Assembly (NCBI GenBank): GCA_963693285.1
Contig: OY848919.1
Location: 2,113,827 to 2,177,826 of the forward strand
Source: Xestospongia muta
Taxonomy: Eukaryota > Porifera > Demospongiae > Haplosclerida > Petrosiidae
DNA: 64,000 nucleotides
Direction of reading: 5' to 3'
Shown: piece after piece, positions 19,584-33,448 of the stretch
Layout: each line of letters starts with the position of its first letter
Numbering within the stretch: position 1 is the first letter of the stretch
Made by a program: the position numbers and the translations under genes
Notes under the pieces: generated by a model
Told to the model about the DNA's origin: nothing
Databases searched by the model: none
What the model saw: the letters and a program-made list of their open reading frames with translations, nothing else

Positions 19584-19899
19584 TGCTTAGCGTCAGTTGT
19601 GCTGAGTTCTGTTACAAAACCTATCAAATTCAAGCTGTCTAAGGTCACGTAGATACAGTAAACACAAGACCTTATACAGGTCTACTTGATAGTTGAGTCT
19701 TTGTTCTCTCTCTCTTGGAACTTGAAAGAAGGGGCTTCAGTCGTTGGAGAAAAGCTTTTTGCTAGTCATTGACCACCATACTTGGATATACGGATGTCTC
19801 CTCAAAACATTAATACCGTAAATAACTCAATAATTAGAAATAATTGTTTTCTTAAATTTCCTGTGACATTCACGTGATGTATTAGCACACCCACTAACA
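19584..19899. promoter_or_regulatory. Shared head-to-head upstream region (kinase / arfaptin)
   Basis: 316 bp separate the start codons of the Tec-like kinase (minus) and arfaptin (plus), so both promoters and 5' leaders must lie here or overlap the genes. No TATA or named site could be assigned with confidence. Confidence 0.55.
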
Positions 19900-21607
19900 A
19901 TGGACACTGAAATGGAAGCTAATCACCCACCTCAACTGCAAATTGACGAAGACGACACCCTTCAGAACGTAGACCTCACTTCTCTAGGCCAGCAACCAGT
20001 ACTAAGTTTCCACAGCCCTGGAGAAGATAATGAAAAAACAGCACCAACCACATCTGCAACAGCAGCTGCTGAAGCTTCCGCAATTGAGGAGAATCCCCCA
20101 AACCAACCAGAAGGGACAGAGCTTCATAAAAGGCAAACACGCTCTTTTTCCGAGACTACACATTCGTTACGGGATTGGAGCATCCACCACCTCAAAGTGA
20201 CACGTCAGGTCATATCAGAGCGTTTTGGACGGAGTTTAAAAACTGTTGATCCTGAACTTGAAGCTCGCCTCAACACTGTTAGAGAAACACAAAACAAGTT
20301 CAACCACCTAGTATCATTAATGGGCCATTTGCAAATGCATTTTAAAAATGTCGTCGAGTCCCAGCGCTCCTTGGCAGAACATTTTGCGTTTTTGAGTGTG
20401 CGTTGTCCAGAACTCCACACAGAATTTGAATATAATTCAGAATCTCAGAAAAAAATCGCCAAAAATGGAGAAACCCTTCTCTCATCAATGAAGTTCTTTG
20501 TTTCCAACGTGCATACTCTTTCAGCAAAAGCTATGGAAGATACTCTTGTCACTGCTAAAAGTTATGAGACAACTCGTGTACTGTATGATGCCTATAGGAC
20601 TGACTTAGATGCAATACAGAAAGCAGCTAATACCTCACAGGTTTGTGTACAGAGAATAGAGATACAATGAATGATGTTTAATACTGCAATGTATATTAAT
20701 TAGACATAACATTTTAATTGAAATGTATTTTCAATTATGTCTGCCAAATGCCAGTAATGATTTTGAACATTTTTCAGAGTCACTCATACATTTAAGTTGT
20801 AATAAGCCCTTAATTATAGCATTTATTTCTTTGGTTGTTATGTTAGCATATAGAACTGATAGTAACTTAAAAGGTAAAAAAGGAAAGGATGTTAGATGAA
20901 TGATACCATAAGATAGTCAGCATTATTAAATTTATCTTATTGAGGGACTATTAGTTTCTAATTACATTAATATCTGGTTATCAATTGAAGATTTCTAATG
21001 AACAGGTCATTGGATTTAGGTCCGGGAATGAGTACAATGGTATAGGTTTGCGTCCTTAGATTTAGATCTGAGACTGAGTGCAATTGTATTAGTCTACATC
21101 CTTAGATTAGGTCATGGTTAATTACAATAATACTAGTCTGAGTTTGTAATATGAGGATGTGTGTAATTAGTGATAATGTTATATTGTCCTCTCGTCTCTA
21201 GGCTGCAGCGGCTCGTGTTCCAGCTGTAAGAGCTGAATTTGAAAAGCACAAGAAACGTTATGAACAACTACGTTTTGATCTAGACATCAAAATGAAATTA
21301 CTGGATGAAAATAGGGTATGATATAGATCCCTACCTTGTTCCACTTACTCCCTCCCTCCCTCCCTCCCTTTCTCTCTCTCTCTCTCTCCCCTCCCTCCCA
21401 TAGGTCAAAGTGATGCAAAGACAATTGATTCTGCTCAATGAAGCATTCACTGCCTACTTTTCAGGCAACCATGCTGCTATGGAAGACTTGATCAGAAAGT
21501 TCAAAGCCAAAATTGAGGAAAATGGACCCAGTAATGAACCCCCGTCCTGGCTAGAGGAACTACCAGCAGAACCCGATAGGGAGCCCACAAGAATGACAAG
21601 CACTTAG
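19900..21607 (+). CDS. ARFIP: Arfaptin (BAR-domain, Arl1/Arf/Rac-binding protein)
   Basis: Three exons, 19900-20640, 21202-21315 and 21404-21607, all phase 0, give 352 residues. The first ~85 residues are acidic and disordered. From residue ~90 on (LRDWSIHHLKVTRQVISERF) the protein follows the arfaptin-homology BAR domain: ERFGRSLKTVDPELE, the NGETLLSSMKFFVS stretch, AMEDTLVTAKSYE, YDAYRTDLDA, then the last helix and the arfaptin-like ending PPSWLEEL. The conserved helix start corresponds to the amphipathic region that senses PI4P-rich trans-Golgi membranes. The family acts in secretory-granule and trans-Golgi trafficking through Arl1. Intron 2 has a CT-rich tract before its acceptor. Confidence 0.93.
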
Positions 21608-21839
21608 TTGAAATTACCTCCAGTCACTCACCCACTCAACAATTTACTCTTTTGTATGCACAGTTTAATAATAGTTAGTTGAACATAACCTGATTTATTC
21701 TAAGAATTACATATTTTCAATGCTGTTAATAAATTATTCCTGTTTTTATTGTCACTCTTTTGAATGACAAAACAAAAGAATAATTGTATGGTACACATAA
21801 TATATTATGTATATATAATATATACATTGTTGTTGTTTT

Positions 21840-22065
21840 AAATCCCAAACTGTTTCATCATTCAACAATAAAGTTTCTGGTTTTGATTTTCCATTAATAG
21901 TAACATCAGTATTAAATCATTATGACCTGCTATAGTTAAGCTATTTATAAATCCCAAACTGTTTCGTCATTAAACAGTAACATTTGGGGAGTTATACCAT
22001 TTGCTATTAATAGTAACATATTACCATTAAATTATTAGACCTACTACTGTTAAGCTATTTTTATA
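21840..22065. repeat. 111-bp imperfect tandem duplication
   Basis: The text AAATCCCAAACTGTTTC recurs at about 21840 and 21951. Each copy is followed by ATTAATAGTAACAT and GTTAAGCTATTT-containing text. It sits in the short convergent space between arfaptin and PGK; the rest of 21608-22188 holds only 3' flanks. Confidence 0.8.
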
Positions 22066-22188
22066 AACACATCTATTTATAGAAACATGTACTATAACTA
22101 GAGCTATAATTATGTGATCAAGTCTATTAGCCGATTAAAGTTTTGCAGTTGCTATAGTTTTAATCTGGTCATGCGACCTCATCTGACG

Positions 22189-24721
22189 TCATATGATGTC
22201 CGAAAGTGCTACAACTCCAGGTAAGTCTTTACCTACATTCAGGAAATAATATCATAAATAAAACAAAGGATAATTACATTAATTAAATATAATATGACGA
22301 AATTATTTCATGATACAGTTAATTAGAAAAACTTGCCTTCAAGTAATTCCAGACTGGCTCCACCCCCTGTGCTCACATGACTCACTTTATCTGCCATACC
22401 AAATTTCTCAGAACATGTAGCAGTATCTCCTCCACCTGATATAATAAAAGAATTAATAGTGTTAATATTTAAATTAACATGTACTATAATTAGTATAATA
22501 TACCAATAATTGAAGTGGCTCCTTTCTCTGTGGCTGCAACAATGGCTTCCAAAACTGTCTTTGAGCCAGTGGCAAATTTCTCCATTTCAAATACACCAAC
22601 AGGTCTAATGGATGGATGAATGCAGACAAACAGATCAACAGATAGATAAAGGGTTAGACAAACGAGTAAATAAAAACTAATATTATTATATTACTAACCC
22701 ATTCCAAATTATTGTAGCAGCTCTTGAAATTGTTTCCACAAAGACTTCATTGGACTTTGGTCCAGTGTCCAATCCAAGCCAACCAGCTGGAATACCACTC
22801 TCTACAGTAGCAGATCCAACCTAAAAGGTCAAAGGTCAGTTATTGTAAATATAGCATATTTGAACCATTATCCTACACATATGTACTCTTAATAACCTTT
22901 GCACGTTATACATGTAATTACATGTACATGTACATATACATGTAACTTCATATACATGTACATGTATCACTCAATGACCTCATTAAACTTAGTTTGTGTT
23001 TACTCACATTGGCATCTTTATCAAATTTATCTGCTGTAATGAAATCAACCGGAAATATTATTTTTACTCCTTTGGCATCGGCTTTTGTCATGAGTTCTCC
23101 AACAATTTGGGAACCATCTTCATCATAAAGAGAGTTACCAATCTAAAAAATGGAATTGGGTAATGGAACAATGAAAGAATGGATAGATGGATGGATGAAA
23201 GGACAGATTGGTATAGAATGAGAGATGATTGATAATAAAGCAGCTGGTAGGTCATGCATACTTCCATTCCTCGGAGTTTCTTCAAGAAAGTATAGGCCAT
23301 TCCTCCTCCAATAATCATTTCATTCACTTTATCAAGTAGATTGTGTATTAGTTGTATTTTATCATGAACCTTAGCACTAAATGGACAGATAATGTGTGAA
23401 TTGATAACATCAATAATGGACGAGGATGAATTGAAAGACAAGCATAATGGTTGACAAAATGTCTTACCCTCCCAAGATTGCTAAGAAAGGTTTCTTAGGG
23501 TTTCCCAGAGCTTGACCAAAGTATTGTAATTCTTTCTTCATCAAAAACCCAGCTGCTCTAATTGGGTGTTGAATACCTACCATAGAACTAGCAAGAAAAA
23601 AAAAGATATTAATTTATTACTGCTCTTCAAAGCTATTTTTTTAGCTATCATCATATTAGATCCTATAATAAGTGAACACATTCTAGCAACAAAGATCGTT
23701 GTTATTTAGGGTTTTTTTATAATACTATTCCTATTGTGGTCTTGTTTCAGAAGTTTTGCCACCATCCCTACATTTCATGAAGATTTTGCAGACATTTTAA
23801 TGTGTTTGTGTATTATATCCATTGTAGTCATGCAATATAATGGAGACAGATAAAAAACACGTCACTTTTATTTACATACAGTACCTATGTGCTCGATGAG
23901 CAGTACCAAAAGCATCATTAATATACACATCACCAAGTTTCATTAGAGATGATCTAAAAGTCTGAACATCTTCTTTACTAGCTTTCACCTTGATATAAAA
24001 ACACAGGTTATAAACATACTATTAATAGCACACAATAACTACTTACCTTCTTTCCTTCACTGTCCACGCCTTTTCCTTCTTCTTCAATATGAAATCGCAA
24101 GTTCTCTAACAAAATCACACTACCTGCACAACAGACAAGACAGTGTAATTAGTCGTGTCTTTTGTATGTCCAACCTGGTTCTGGATTGGCACAGGCAGCT
24201 TCTACATCTGGACCGACACAATTCGTAAGAAAGGTCACCTTCCTATAAGTGAAGACAAAACTCACAACCAATTGAAACTGATAAACCATAAAAAATTAAT
24301 AACTATGTTACTACTACCTTCCCAACAGACGTTGGTATTCTTCAGCAACAGGAGCAAGGGAGTATTTGTCAACTTTTTGTCCATCAGGTCGTCCAAGATG
24401 GCTCATGGCCACCACACTACGAGCACCATGATCGAGTAGGTAGTTAATGGTTGGAAGAGCAGCAACAATCCTGAAAGAGCAGAGCAAATCCATCTTGAAT
24501 TCTTGTAAAACATGTGCTAGTTACCTTTGGTTACTTGTAACAGTTCGTCCTTCTAAAGGTACATTAAAATCTACCCTGCGTCAAGAAATATCATTGATAT
24601 TTTAATTAATACTCATTGCAGATTACTCGAGCTTTTATTAATGATCTCTCCTCGCTTACCTCACAAGTACACGTTTGTCTTTAACGTCCACCATATCTAC
24701 ACTGAGTTTTTGGAACGCCAT
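22189..24721 (-). CDS. PGK1: Phosphoglycerate kinase (glycolysis)
   Basis: Thirteen exons give 416 residues, essentially the usual animal length: 24721-24660, 24575-24525, 24470-24318, 24242-24175, 24123-24047, 23988-23885, 23587-23468, 23376-23262, 23142-23008, 22820-22699, 22604-22504, 22435-22337, 22232-22189. The enzyme transfers phosphate from 1,3-bisphosphoglycerate to ADP in the cytosol. Visible signatures are RVDFNVP near the N-terminus, [17 protein letters not shown], and the nucleotide-site loop GGGDTATC. The last intron has a GC donor (GAAG|GCAAGT at 22336-22331) and a normal AG acceptor. Splicing it gives the conserved ending [19 protein letters not shown], whereas reading through gives a stop after LEGKFF. 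It is convergent with arfaptin. Confidence 0.96.
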
Positions 24722-25863
24722 GACTCTTAGTGATTAGACCTGTTGCAGGATAGGATACAAGCTCCACCTTTTTTAATAACTAGAATTAAAGATTAAATTC
24801 GCGTGTCATGAGTACATTATATTGCAATCAATAATGCCAAATACACAAAAATAATTATATATATAAATATATATATATTTATATTGCTATGAGTATACTA
24901 AAGCAACCAATTTGAAAAATCTAGGTGTAATAACTGATCACTAATGAGCAGACAATTAGATAAAATTAATATACATATTATAAAACATATATAATATATA
25001 TATTATATATAATATATACATAATATATATATTATACTACATACACAATATATATATATATTGAAATACATACATAATATACATAATATATATATTATAA
25101 TACATACATATGTACACATTATAATACATATAATGTACATATTATAATGCATTATATTTATACATTTTACATAGGTTTATAATATAATAATGATTATATC
25201 TAAAATATGACATATATACATGACATATGTTACATATACAGTATATATATACATTTGACACATAAACTTATTTGTTCCATAATTATATTATGTAGAAAAA
25301 TAATACATTATTCTACCTAGTCTGGATTGTGACAGCTTCACTTCCTCTCTAAGTGAAAGCATAGCATTGCCAGGTTACTTTTACCCTGGGTGCATTCATA
25401 GTTCCATGAGTTTTTGTAACAAAGTCAGTAATACATTCAGTAATGCTACCTAGTGATTGCAATATATATTTCCAATATTAGTTTGATCACTAATCCTTTG
25501 ACTAAACTAGTGCTCTAGTCTGGCTACTTTTAGTTTCATTCCCAGACTCCCTAACATATAGTTCATATGTCGGGGAGTCTTGGACAAGACTACCTGGCAA
25601 GCAAAACTAATGTCATCAATATAATCTCATTTCATTAATTTGAATTAGTCAATTAATAAGCAAAACCAAAATGTTTCTCCTCTTTAGTTTAAAAATTCAA
25701 ACAAGGTTGCTTAGTTTCTCAAAATTACAGCGAAAACAATTAGTAAAGTTAATTACTACTAAATCCTAAAAATAGTTCTTATGAGCAAAAAAAACACAAA
25801 AAAAGGGAAAATAAAATAAAATAAAATAAAATAAAATAAAGGCAAAAATCCAATCCACTTTAA
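24722..25863. other. Intergenic with AT-rich low-complexity block
   Basis: From about 24840 to 25260 the sequence is mostly TATATA, ATAATATATAT and TACATA words with several local palindromes. The rest is unremarkable apart from an (AAAAT)n run at 25809-25840. It holds the PGK promoter (right of 24721) and the 3' end of fusion-gene copy 1. Confidence 0.7.
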
Positions 25864-28800
25864 TCACATAAAGTTCACAACTACTTTCCCACGAGTGTGT
25901 CCTCCTCCAACATGTTCATGAGCAGCTATCATTTCATCCATTGAGTATACTGCACCAATAACTGGTCGAATATCTCCTTTATCAACCATATCCTTTACTT
26001 TCTCTAACACCATACCATCAGGTTCTGCAATAGAATAATAGAACTCTCGACCACCAAATATACGATTTATAAATATCTTGTAGCGATAGTGCAATTGAAA
26101 GATAACACTACCAAGAAAGGGACCATATTTGGTGACATTTTTGAAGTAAGGACTTCTGATAGACACATATTTGGCTCCACTGAAGACTTTGAGGAGACTA
26201 ATTGAGGAATGTTCATAATTTTGTCCTACAGTATCTAACACAACATCGTAAGTGTGTTTAGCAAGGGATTCAGTAAAATCTCCACTTTTGTAGTCGATAG
26301 CAACATCAGCACCAAGACTGTGAACAAAGGATATATTGGAACCAGAACATGTTGTGGTTACTTCAGCTCCCCATGACTTCAAGAGTTGGATTGCAAATGA
26401 TCCCACCCCACCAGCTCCTCCATGAACAAGAACTCTCTTTCCTTGTGTGTTATGTTTGTTTAGACCTGCCATCTTGACAAGAGCTGTCCATGTTGTCACA
26501 GCAACCCAAGGAAGTGCAGCAGCTTCACGATGATTGATGTCCTTTGGTTTCAAACATACTTCCTTTTCATTTACAGCAACATATTGTGCATGTGTTCCTT
26601 GTTGTTTAAATGAGACAGCAGCATAGACTTCATCACCAGGAGCAAAATCAATTACTTCATCACCAACTGCTACAACCTCACCAGAGCAATCTCGTCCGAG
26701 AATTAAAGGAAAAACAGAACGACCTTCTTGTTTAGCAAACTTGGCAAACATTGGTGCACCATATCCACCTCTCATACCAAGATCTATTCGATTAATTGAT
26801 GCAGCATGGACACGAATCAGGACATCATTAGGTCCAAATGATCCTACATAATTTGGCTCCAGTTGTAGAGCATTTTGTGGAGACCCAAACTGGGTAGTTA
26901 CCCATGCTTGATGACGAGAAACACCCTGGATAAAAGGAGAGTGGTGATGACTATTTCTGACAATAGTAGCCAAGCTTGCTACTCCCAGTCCAATACCAAA
27001 CAATACAGTATTAGACAGATGAGTATATTTATAAAGGACACTGGAGACAAAGGCTCCAAATGCAAGCTCTTTTAAAAAACCAAATGAAGTATAAATTGGA
27101 GTACTTGGAGGTAATTTAGGTAATGGTTGATATGGTATATCACCACATACTGTAGAGACAATATGTTGTGCTTCAGAGGAACTTGGTTGGGAGTAAGATC
27201 GCCAACAAATGTTGCCATCAGGACGAATAAGGTAGTACTTGTGATCGTAGTATTGTATGAGTTCTGGAAGTTTAGGGTAAGCTTGGACCTCTAGAGGCAC
27301 TCCATGATGCTTCATTTCTTCCTGAAGATTTTTACAATCTTCTTTTGTTCCCTCAATAACTAAGAGGACAAAGCTTTTCCCAAAAATATCGTGAATGGTA
27401 TCGTGCTCTGGTAGAACCACATGAGGTGCACGACATCCAGGAAGAGAAGAGGCACAGAACTTGTATTTATGCTTTGTTGGCTTTTTTACAATGTATGTCT
27501 CATCTTGAAATTCATGCACAATGATGTTGGAATCAGAATGTTGATAACCTAATATGAGATCTGTTCCTCTAGCAAACTGCTTCCTGACCCTAATGCTTAA
27601 AACTAAAGCGACTAAGTCACGTATCATAGGAATGGACTCTAAAATTGGAAGCACTATCTGAGCTTTTGGATTTATTACAGTCGATGCATACTGCAAAGCA
27701 ACACGTCCTGTTGTTTGTGCAATTGATCTCTGCTCGTGTTGGTATGATTCCAACAAGTGTATTCCTCCCCAACCTTGGATCATGGCTGCTAATTTCCAAC
27801 CCAAGTTTGCCGCATCTTGGTAACCAATGTTTAACCCATAACCTCCAGCGGGAAGCCATTGGTGAGCTGCATCTCCTGCTAGTAAAACACGACCCTCTTG
27901 ATATTTAGTAGCAACAAGAAAATGCATTTTATATTGAATTGCAGCTACTACATCAACTTCAACATCATTTCTACCAATACCAGATAAAATGTAGTCCTTA
28001 ATGTTGTCACCTACTTCTTTCATTTGCTCATCTGTGTGGGTAGGCGGGAAAAACATATGGAAAGCATAGTCCCCTTTAGCATTGAGTGCCGGCATAAACC
28101 CTCGACATATCCTATTGGTCACATATATGCCACCAAGTCTGTTTGTCTCTAAAGACAATCGTGTAAGCTTAGGCGAATGAAATGTGACACTATAAGCTCG
28201 TTGGACAACAAACTTCCCAATGCTATGAATACCTAGCTGTTTACGAACCCAACTCTTGCCTCCATCACATCCAACAGCATACTTTGCACGTATTATCTTC
28301 TCAGTATCACCATTGACTGCTTTAATGGTGACACCATTTTCATCTTGAGCTAAATCAACAGCTGTAAATTGCCACAATATATCGGCTTCTGGACATGATT
28401 CAACATGTTGTATTAGAAGAGGCTCTTGGACATTCTGTGGACAAAAAAGAGGAGGACTTATTGTGTTCTTACGATCAAACCCCAGCATCTCTTTATCACT
28501 GGTTCCATCCATGGCATCACCCCAGGAAGTGAAGTGTTTCATAAACAGAGGTTTAGACGCCAACAAACTAGTACCAAAGGCAAATGTAATAGGTTGGTTA
28601 CGTGGATAAGAGTTATTTTGGAAAGTCTTCTCTAATCCAAGTCGTCGCATATGTTCTAAGGCCCTGGAGTGTAGCAGAATAGTTTTTACTGCCTTTGAAG
28701 GACACTCTCGTTTCTCAATGATTATAGATTTGATACCCCTGTAAAAAATAACAAAACATAACAATGCTGCCAAGATATTTGAGAATGATTTTTAATTGCA

Positions 28801-29457
28801 TTAAATATATGATATTTACACTAATAGGATTCATGTTATTGACTTGGATGACTTCTAGCTATGTTAAGTCATGAGTTAACAGGTATGGCTTTACATGACT
28901 GGGTGCGTTGGTCATAAACATACTTACTACAACTTCTGTAGTGACAACTCTGAATTTACACATAGTCATAACTACTCTAATATGTATGTGTCATGGCTCC
29001 TTCTACTATGAAGATGGGTACTACAAAGAATAAAAGGAATGCAAATATTTTAATACTGCTGGACCAAACTTTTGAAGAGTCTCATGAATAAGTCGAATTA
29101 TTATCGGTACCATTTGTCACAAAAAATAAATTACACAACTTTTGTGATCATTAATTTTTAGAATATGCAGACACTGAACTAAATAGTGTGAAATTAACTG
29201 CTAATAAACCATTTGCTTAATATTAATAAAAATTGTATACATCTTGGATCAAGTCTTTAATAATAATATATATATACAACTAATTCTATACTAGTGATAG
29301 TAATCTACACTTTTGTACGTGTATTATCACAACACAGTAAATATATGTGTGTGTGTGTGTGTATAACTCACCTGTAGGCCAACTCTGATGCTAGAAAGAG
29401 ACCAACAGGTCCACCTCCTATGATAGCAATATCTGTGTCTACTGGATCACTCATCAT
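25864..29457 (-). CDS. FAD monooxygenase - MDR reductase fusion, copy 1
   Basis: Two exons, 29457-29372 and 28738-25864, give 986 residues; the intron (633 bp) interrupts after the N-terminal dinucleotide fold. Order: FAD-binding Rossmann motif IIGGGPVGL (residues ~12-20); DG motif GCDGGKSW (~185-192); second FAD motif GRVLLAGDAAHQWLPAGG (~311-328), all as in PheA/TfdB-type class A flavin hydroxylases; a thioredoxin-like C-terminal region of that family ending YYLIRPDG..CWR (~470-545); two hydrophobic helices (~583-622); then a complete zinc-free MDR quinone oxidoreductase of RTN4IP1 type (~638-986) with GRDCSGEV and NADPH loop HGGAGGVGSF. Predicted: NADPH-dependent aromatic hydroxylation coupled to quinone reduction at a membrane. 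The substrate is unknown. Confidence 0.88.
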
Positions 29458-29964
29458 TAAACACTGGTGATGTTAGTCTTTAGATTATGAACAACCGCAC
29501 AAAAAGTAGTGCTCAACACCTTTCTTTTGACATTATATAACATCAAAAAGGAAGTTTGATTTCATTAGTTTATTAATACTTTACCAATTCAATCTTATTT
29601 ATTTCCTGTTAAAACGTGATACAATAATCAATTGTTAAAGTTACTGGTAATTCCTGAAAACTCAATTTATACAAAGAAATTAATTGTAAATGCAAACTAA
29701 AAATATCCAATTCAAGTTCAATAACATAAAGTTGAATTGAACATTATATAATACATCATTGTGACCTACGTGATCTGAGCATTAGTTCTACATAAAGCAA
29801 TCCCATGTCATCCATAGTAACACTGATTCTTTTTGAATTATATTTGTATCAAAAATATTTTTGCAAAAACAAATGATCGTGACAATCAAACAAACTACTA
29901 GAAAAAATACTAAATCAAACTACAACAGTAAACAAAGTCCTATATCTGTTAGTTTAAAATTTTG

Positions 29965-32900
29965 TTATGCTTGCATCATGTTCACAACTACTTTCCCACG
30001 AGTGTGTCCTCCTCCAACATGTTCATGAGCAGCTATCATTTCATCCATTGAGTATACTGCACCAATAACTGGTCGAATATCTCCTTTATCAACCATATCC
30101 TTTACTTTCTCTAACACCATACCATCAGGTTCTGCAATAGAATAATAGAACTCTCGACCACCAAATATACGATTTATAAATATCTTGTAGCGATAATGCA
30201 ATTGAAAGATAACACTACCAAGAAAGGGACCATATTTGGTGACATTTTTGAAGTAAGGACTTCTGATAGACACATATTTGGCTCCACTGAAGACTTTGAG
30301 GAGACTAATAGAAGAATGTTCATAATTTTGTCCTACAGTATCTAACACAACATCATAAGTGTGTTTAGTGAGGGCTTCAGTAAAATCTCCACTCTTGTAG
30401 TCGATAGCAACGTCAGCACCAAGACTGTGAACAAAGGATATATTGGAACCAGAACATGTTGTGGTTACTTCAGCTCCCCATGACTTCAAGAGTTGGATTG
30501 CAAATGATCCCACCCCACCAGCTCCTCCATGAACAAGAACTCTCTTCCCTTGTGTGTTATGTTTGTTTAGACCTGCCATCTTGACAAGAGCTGTCCATGT
30601 TGTCACAGCAACCCAAGGAAGTGCAGCAGCTTCACGATGGTTGATGTCCTTTGGTTTCAAACATACTTCCTTTTCATTTACAGCAACATATTGTGCATGT
30701 GTTCCTTGTTGTTTAAATGAGACAGCAGCATAGACTTCATCCTCAGGAGCAAAATCAATCACTTCATCACCAACTGCTACAACCTCACCAGAGCAATCTC
30801 GTCCAAGAATTAAAGGAAAAACAGAACGACCTTCTTGTTTAGCAAACTTGGCAAACATTGGTGCACCATATCCACCTCTCATACCAAGATCTATTGGATT
30901 AATGGATGCAGCATGAACACGAATGAGGACATCATCAGGTCCAAATGATCCTACGTAATTTGGCTCCAGTTGTAGAGCATTTTGTGGAGACCCAAACTGA
31001 GTAGTTACCCATGCTTGATGACGAGAAACACCTTCAATAAAAGGAGAGTTGCGATGACTACTTCGGACAATAGTAGCCAAGCTAGCTACTCCCAGTCCAA
31101 TACCAAACAATACAGTATTAGACAGATGAGTATATTTGTAAAGGACACTGGAGACAAAGGCTCCAAATGCAAGATCTTTTAAAAAACCAAATGAAGTATA
31201 AATTGGAGTACTTGGAGGTAATTTAGGTAATGGTTGATATGGTATATCACCACATACTGTAGAGACAATATGTTGTGCTTCAGAGGAACTTGGCTGGGAA
31301 TAAGATCGCCAACAAATAATACCATCAGGACGAATAAGGTAGTACTTGTGATCATAATATTGCTTGAAAGTTGGAAGCTTAGGGTAAGCTCGAACCTCAA
31401 AAGGTACTCTGCGATGGTTCAGTTCCTCCTGAAGTTTTTCACAATCTTTTTCAGTACTGCTGATGACTAGGAGGACAAACCCTTTCCCAAGAATATCATG
31501 AATAGTACCATGATCTGGCAAAATCACGTGAGGTGCACGATATCCAGGAAGAGAAGTAGCATGAAACTTAGATTGATTGTGTACTGTGATATTGACTTTG
31601 ACACGATCGTCCTCAGATTGATACATAATGACATTGGAGTCGGAATGTTGGTGGCCTAAAATGAGAGCATTATTTGTAGCACTGAACTGTTTGCTTGCAA
31701 TTGTACCCATTAGAAAAGCAAAGATATTGCGAACAATAGGGATAAATTGTAAAGAAATGAGAAGCTTTTGTACAAAGGGAGTCATGATAAACTGAGATGC
31801 TTGAAAAGCGTAGCGGCGAGTTTTGTTTGCAAGTGGTCTCTGTTCTATTTGGTATGAATCAAGCAGGTTAGGTCCACCCCATCCTTGAATCATTGCCGTT
31901 AATTTCCACCCTAAATTTGAAGCATCCTGATATCCAATATTTAATCCAAAACCTCCAACTGGAAGCCATTGGTGAGCAGAATCTCCTGCTAGAAGAATGC
32001 GACCTTCACAATATTTAGTAGCAACAAGAGCATGCATCTTGTATTCATTAGCTTCTACTATTTCAACTTCAACATTGCGACCAATGGCTGCTAAAACATA
32101 CCGCTTTGCATCATGACACATTTCTTTCAAATCATCATCTGTGGAAGAAGGCGGTAAAATAAGATGAAAAGCAAAGTCACCTTTAGCATTAAGCGTAGAA
32201 ATAAAACAGGTGCAAGTTTTGTTAATAATCATTCCTACTGCTAATCGATTCATTTTTAGTAGCAACTCAACAAGCTCAGATGATTTAAAAGTGACACTAC
32301 AAGCTCGTTGGACGACAAATTTCCCAATGTTGTGAACATTCATTTGTTTACGAACCCAGCTCGTACCTCCATCACATCCAACAGCATACTTTGCACGTAT
32401 TGTCTTCTCAGTACTGAAGTCTTCAGCATTGACTACAGTTATTGTAACACCTTCATCATCTTGTGTTACAGAAGTAGCCATATATCCCCACAGGATATCT
32501 GCCTCAGGACGTGACTCAATGAACTTTTTAAGTATGGGTTCTTGAGCAAACTGTGGACAAAGGAGTGATGTACAAATGGTATCATTACGATTAAACCCTA
32601 ACATCATATTTTTATTGGTGACTCCATCTACAACGTCACCCCAGGAGCTAAATCGTAGTAAAAACAATGGCTTTTCTATCAAGAGGGAGGTTCCCATAAT
32701 TGCACAATTTTGCTTATCACGTGGGAAAGAATTATCTTGAAAGGTTTGTTCCAGACCAAGACGACGCATGTGTTCCATTGTACGAGAGTTCATAAGACTT
32801 GCACGAGCAGATTTTGAAGGTCCAGAACGTTTCTCAATCACAATTGATTTTATACCCCTATATAATTAGGAAAAGGGTATTACAACTATTACATTTTATA

Positions 32901-33065
32901 GAGCTTTACAAGTTTACAATGTTTTTTCTTTTTATATCTATATAGCGGCTTTTCATTTGGATTTATCTAACTGAATACTTACCTGTAGGCAAGATCTGAT
33001 GCAAGGAAGAGACCTACAGGTCCACCTCCAATGATAGCAACGTCTGTTTCCAACGGATCAGCCAT
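29965..33065 (-). CDS. FAD monooxygenase - MDR reductase fusion, copy 2
   Basis: Exons 33065-32983 and 32857-29965 give 991 residues. It has the same layout as copy 1, with IIGGGPVGLFLASDLAYR in exon 1, GCDGGTSWVRK, and GRILLAGDSAHQWLPVGG (Ser in place of the usual first Ala of DAAH). The N-terminal ~500 residues differ widely from copy 1, while the last ~460 are almost the same. One notable change there is AP(E)DE for APGDE in the MDR part. The C-terminus reads VVVNMMQA, two residues longer than the others. The intron position is identical in all copies. It is likely an active enzyme with its own substrate range. Confidence 0.87.
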
Positions 33066-33448
33066 CTCGATGGACCCTTAAAACAAACTTAATTAGCAGT
33101 AACTGCGGCAAGGTAACTAGCTAGCTGGCATCAGGAGTCCAACTCGCTTGTTCTATGGGTTCCTTCCTGCCAGCATCTTCATTATCTCAGCTAAAGTTCA
33201 AAGTTTATGAATAAGCCCTTGGACAACAGTGTCAGTAATTAATTACATACAAGTTGTCGATATACTGGAGAACTTAGAACCATAAATATATAGTATCTAT
33301 ACTAAACAAAAAGCACATGTATAATAATCTATGCAATGATATAGCAGAGGCTATATCTAGCTATCTAAGAATATGTCAGCTACCAATCCACTCATGAATA
33401 AAGAAAGAGACAAAAACAGTTTGAAATAAAATCATATACTATTATCAT
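33066..33448. other. Spacer between fusion copy 2 and the M20 gene
   Basis: 383 bp with the presumed promoter of fusion copy 2 and the 3' flank of the M20 gene. No distinct element seen. Confidence 0.5.

Noticed and set aside
24840..25260. Replication origin or matrix-attachment region in the AT-rich block
   Set aside because: Only base composition supports it; similar AT-rich stretches are common in this window.
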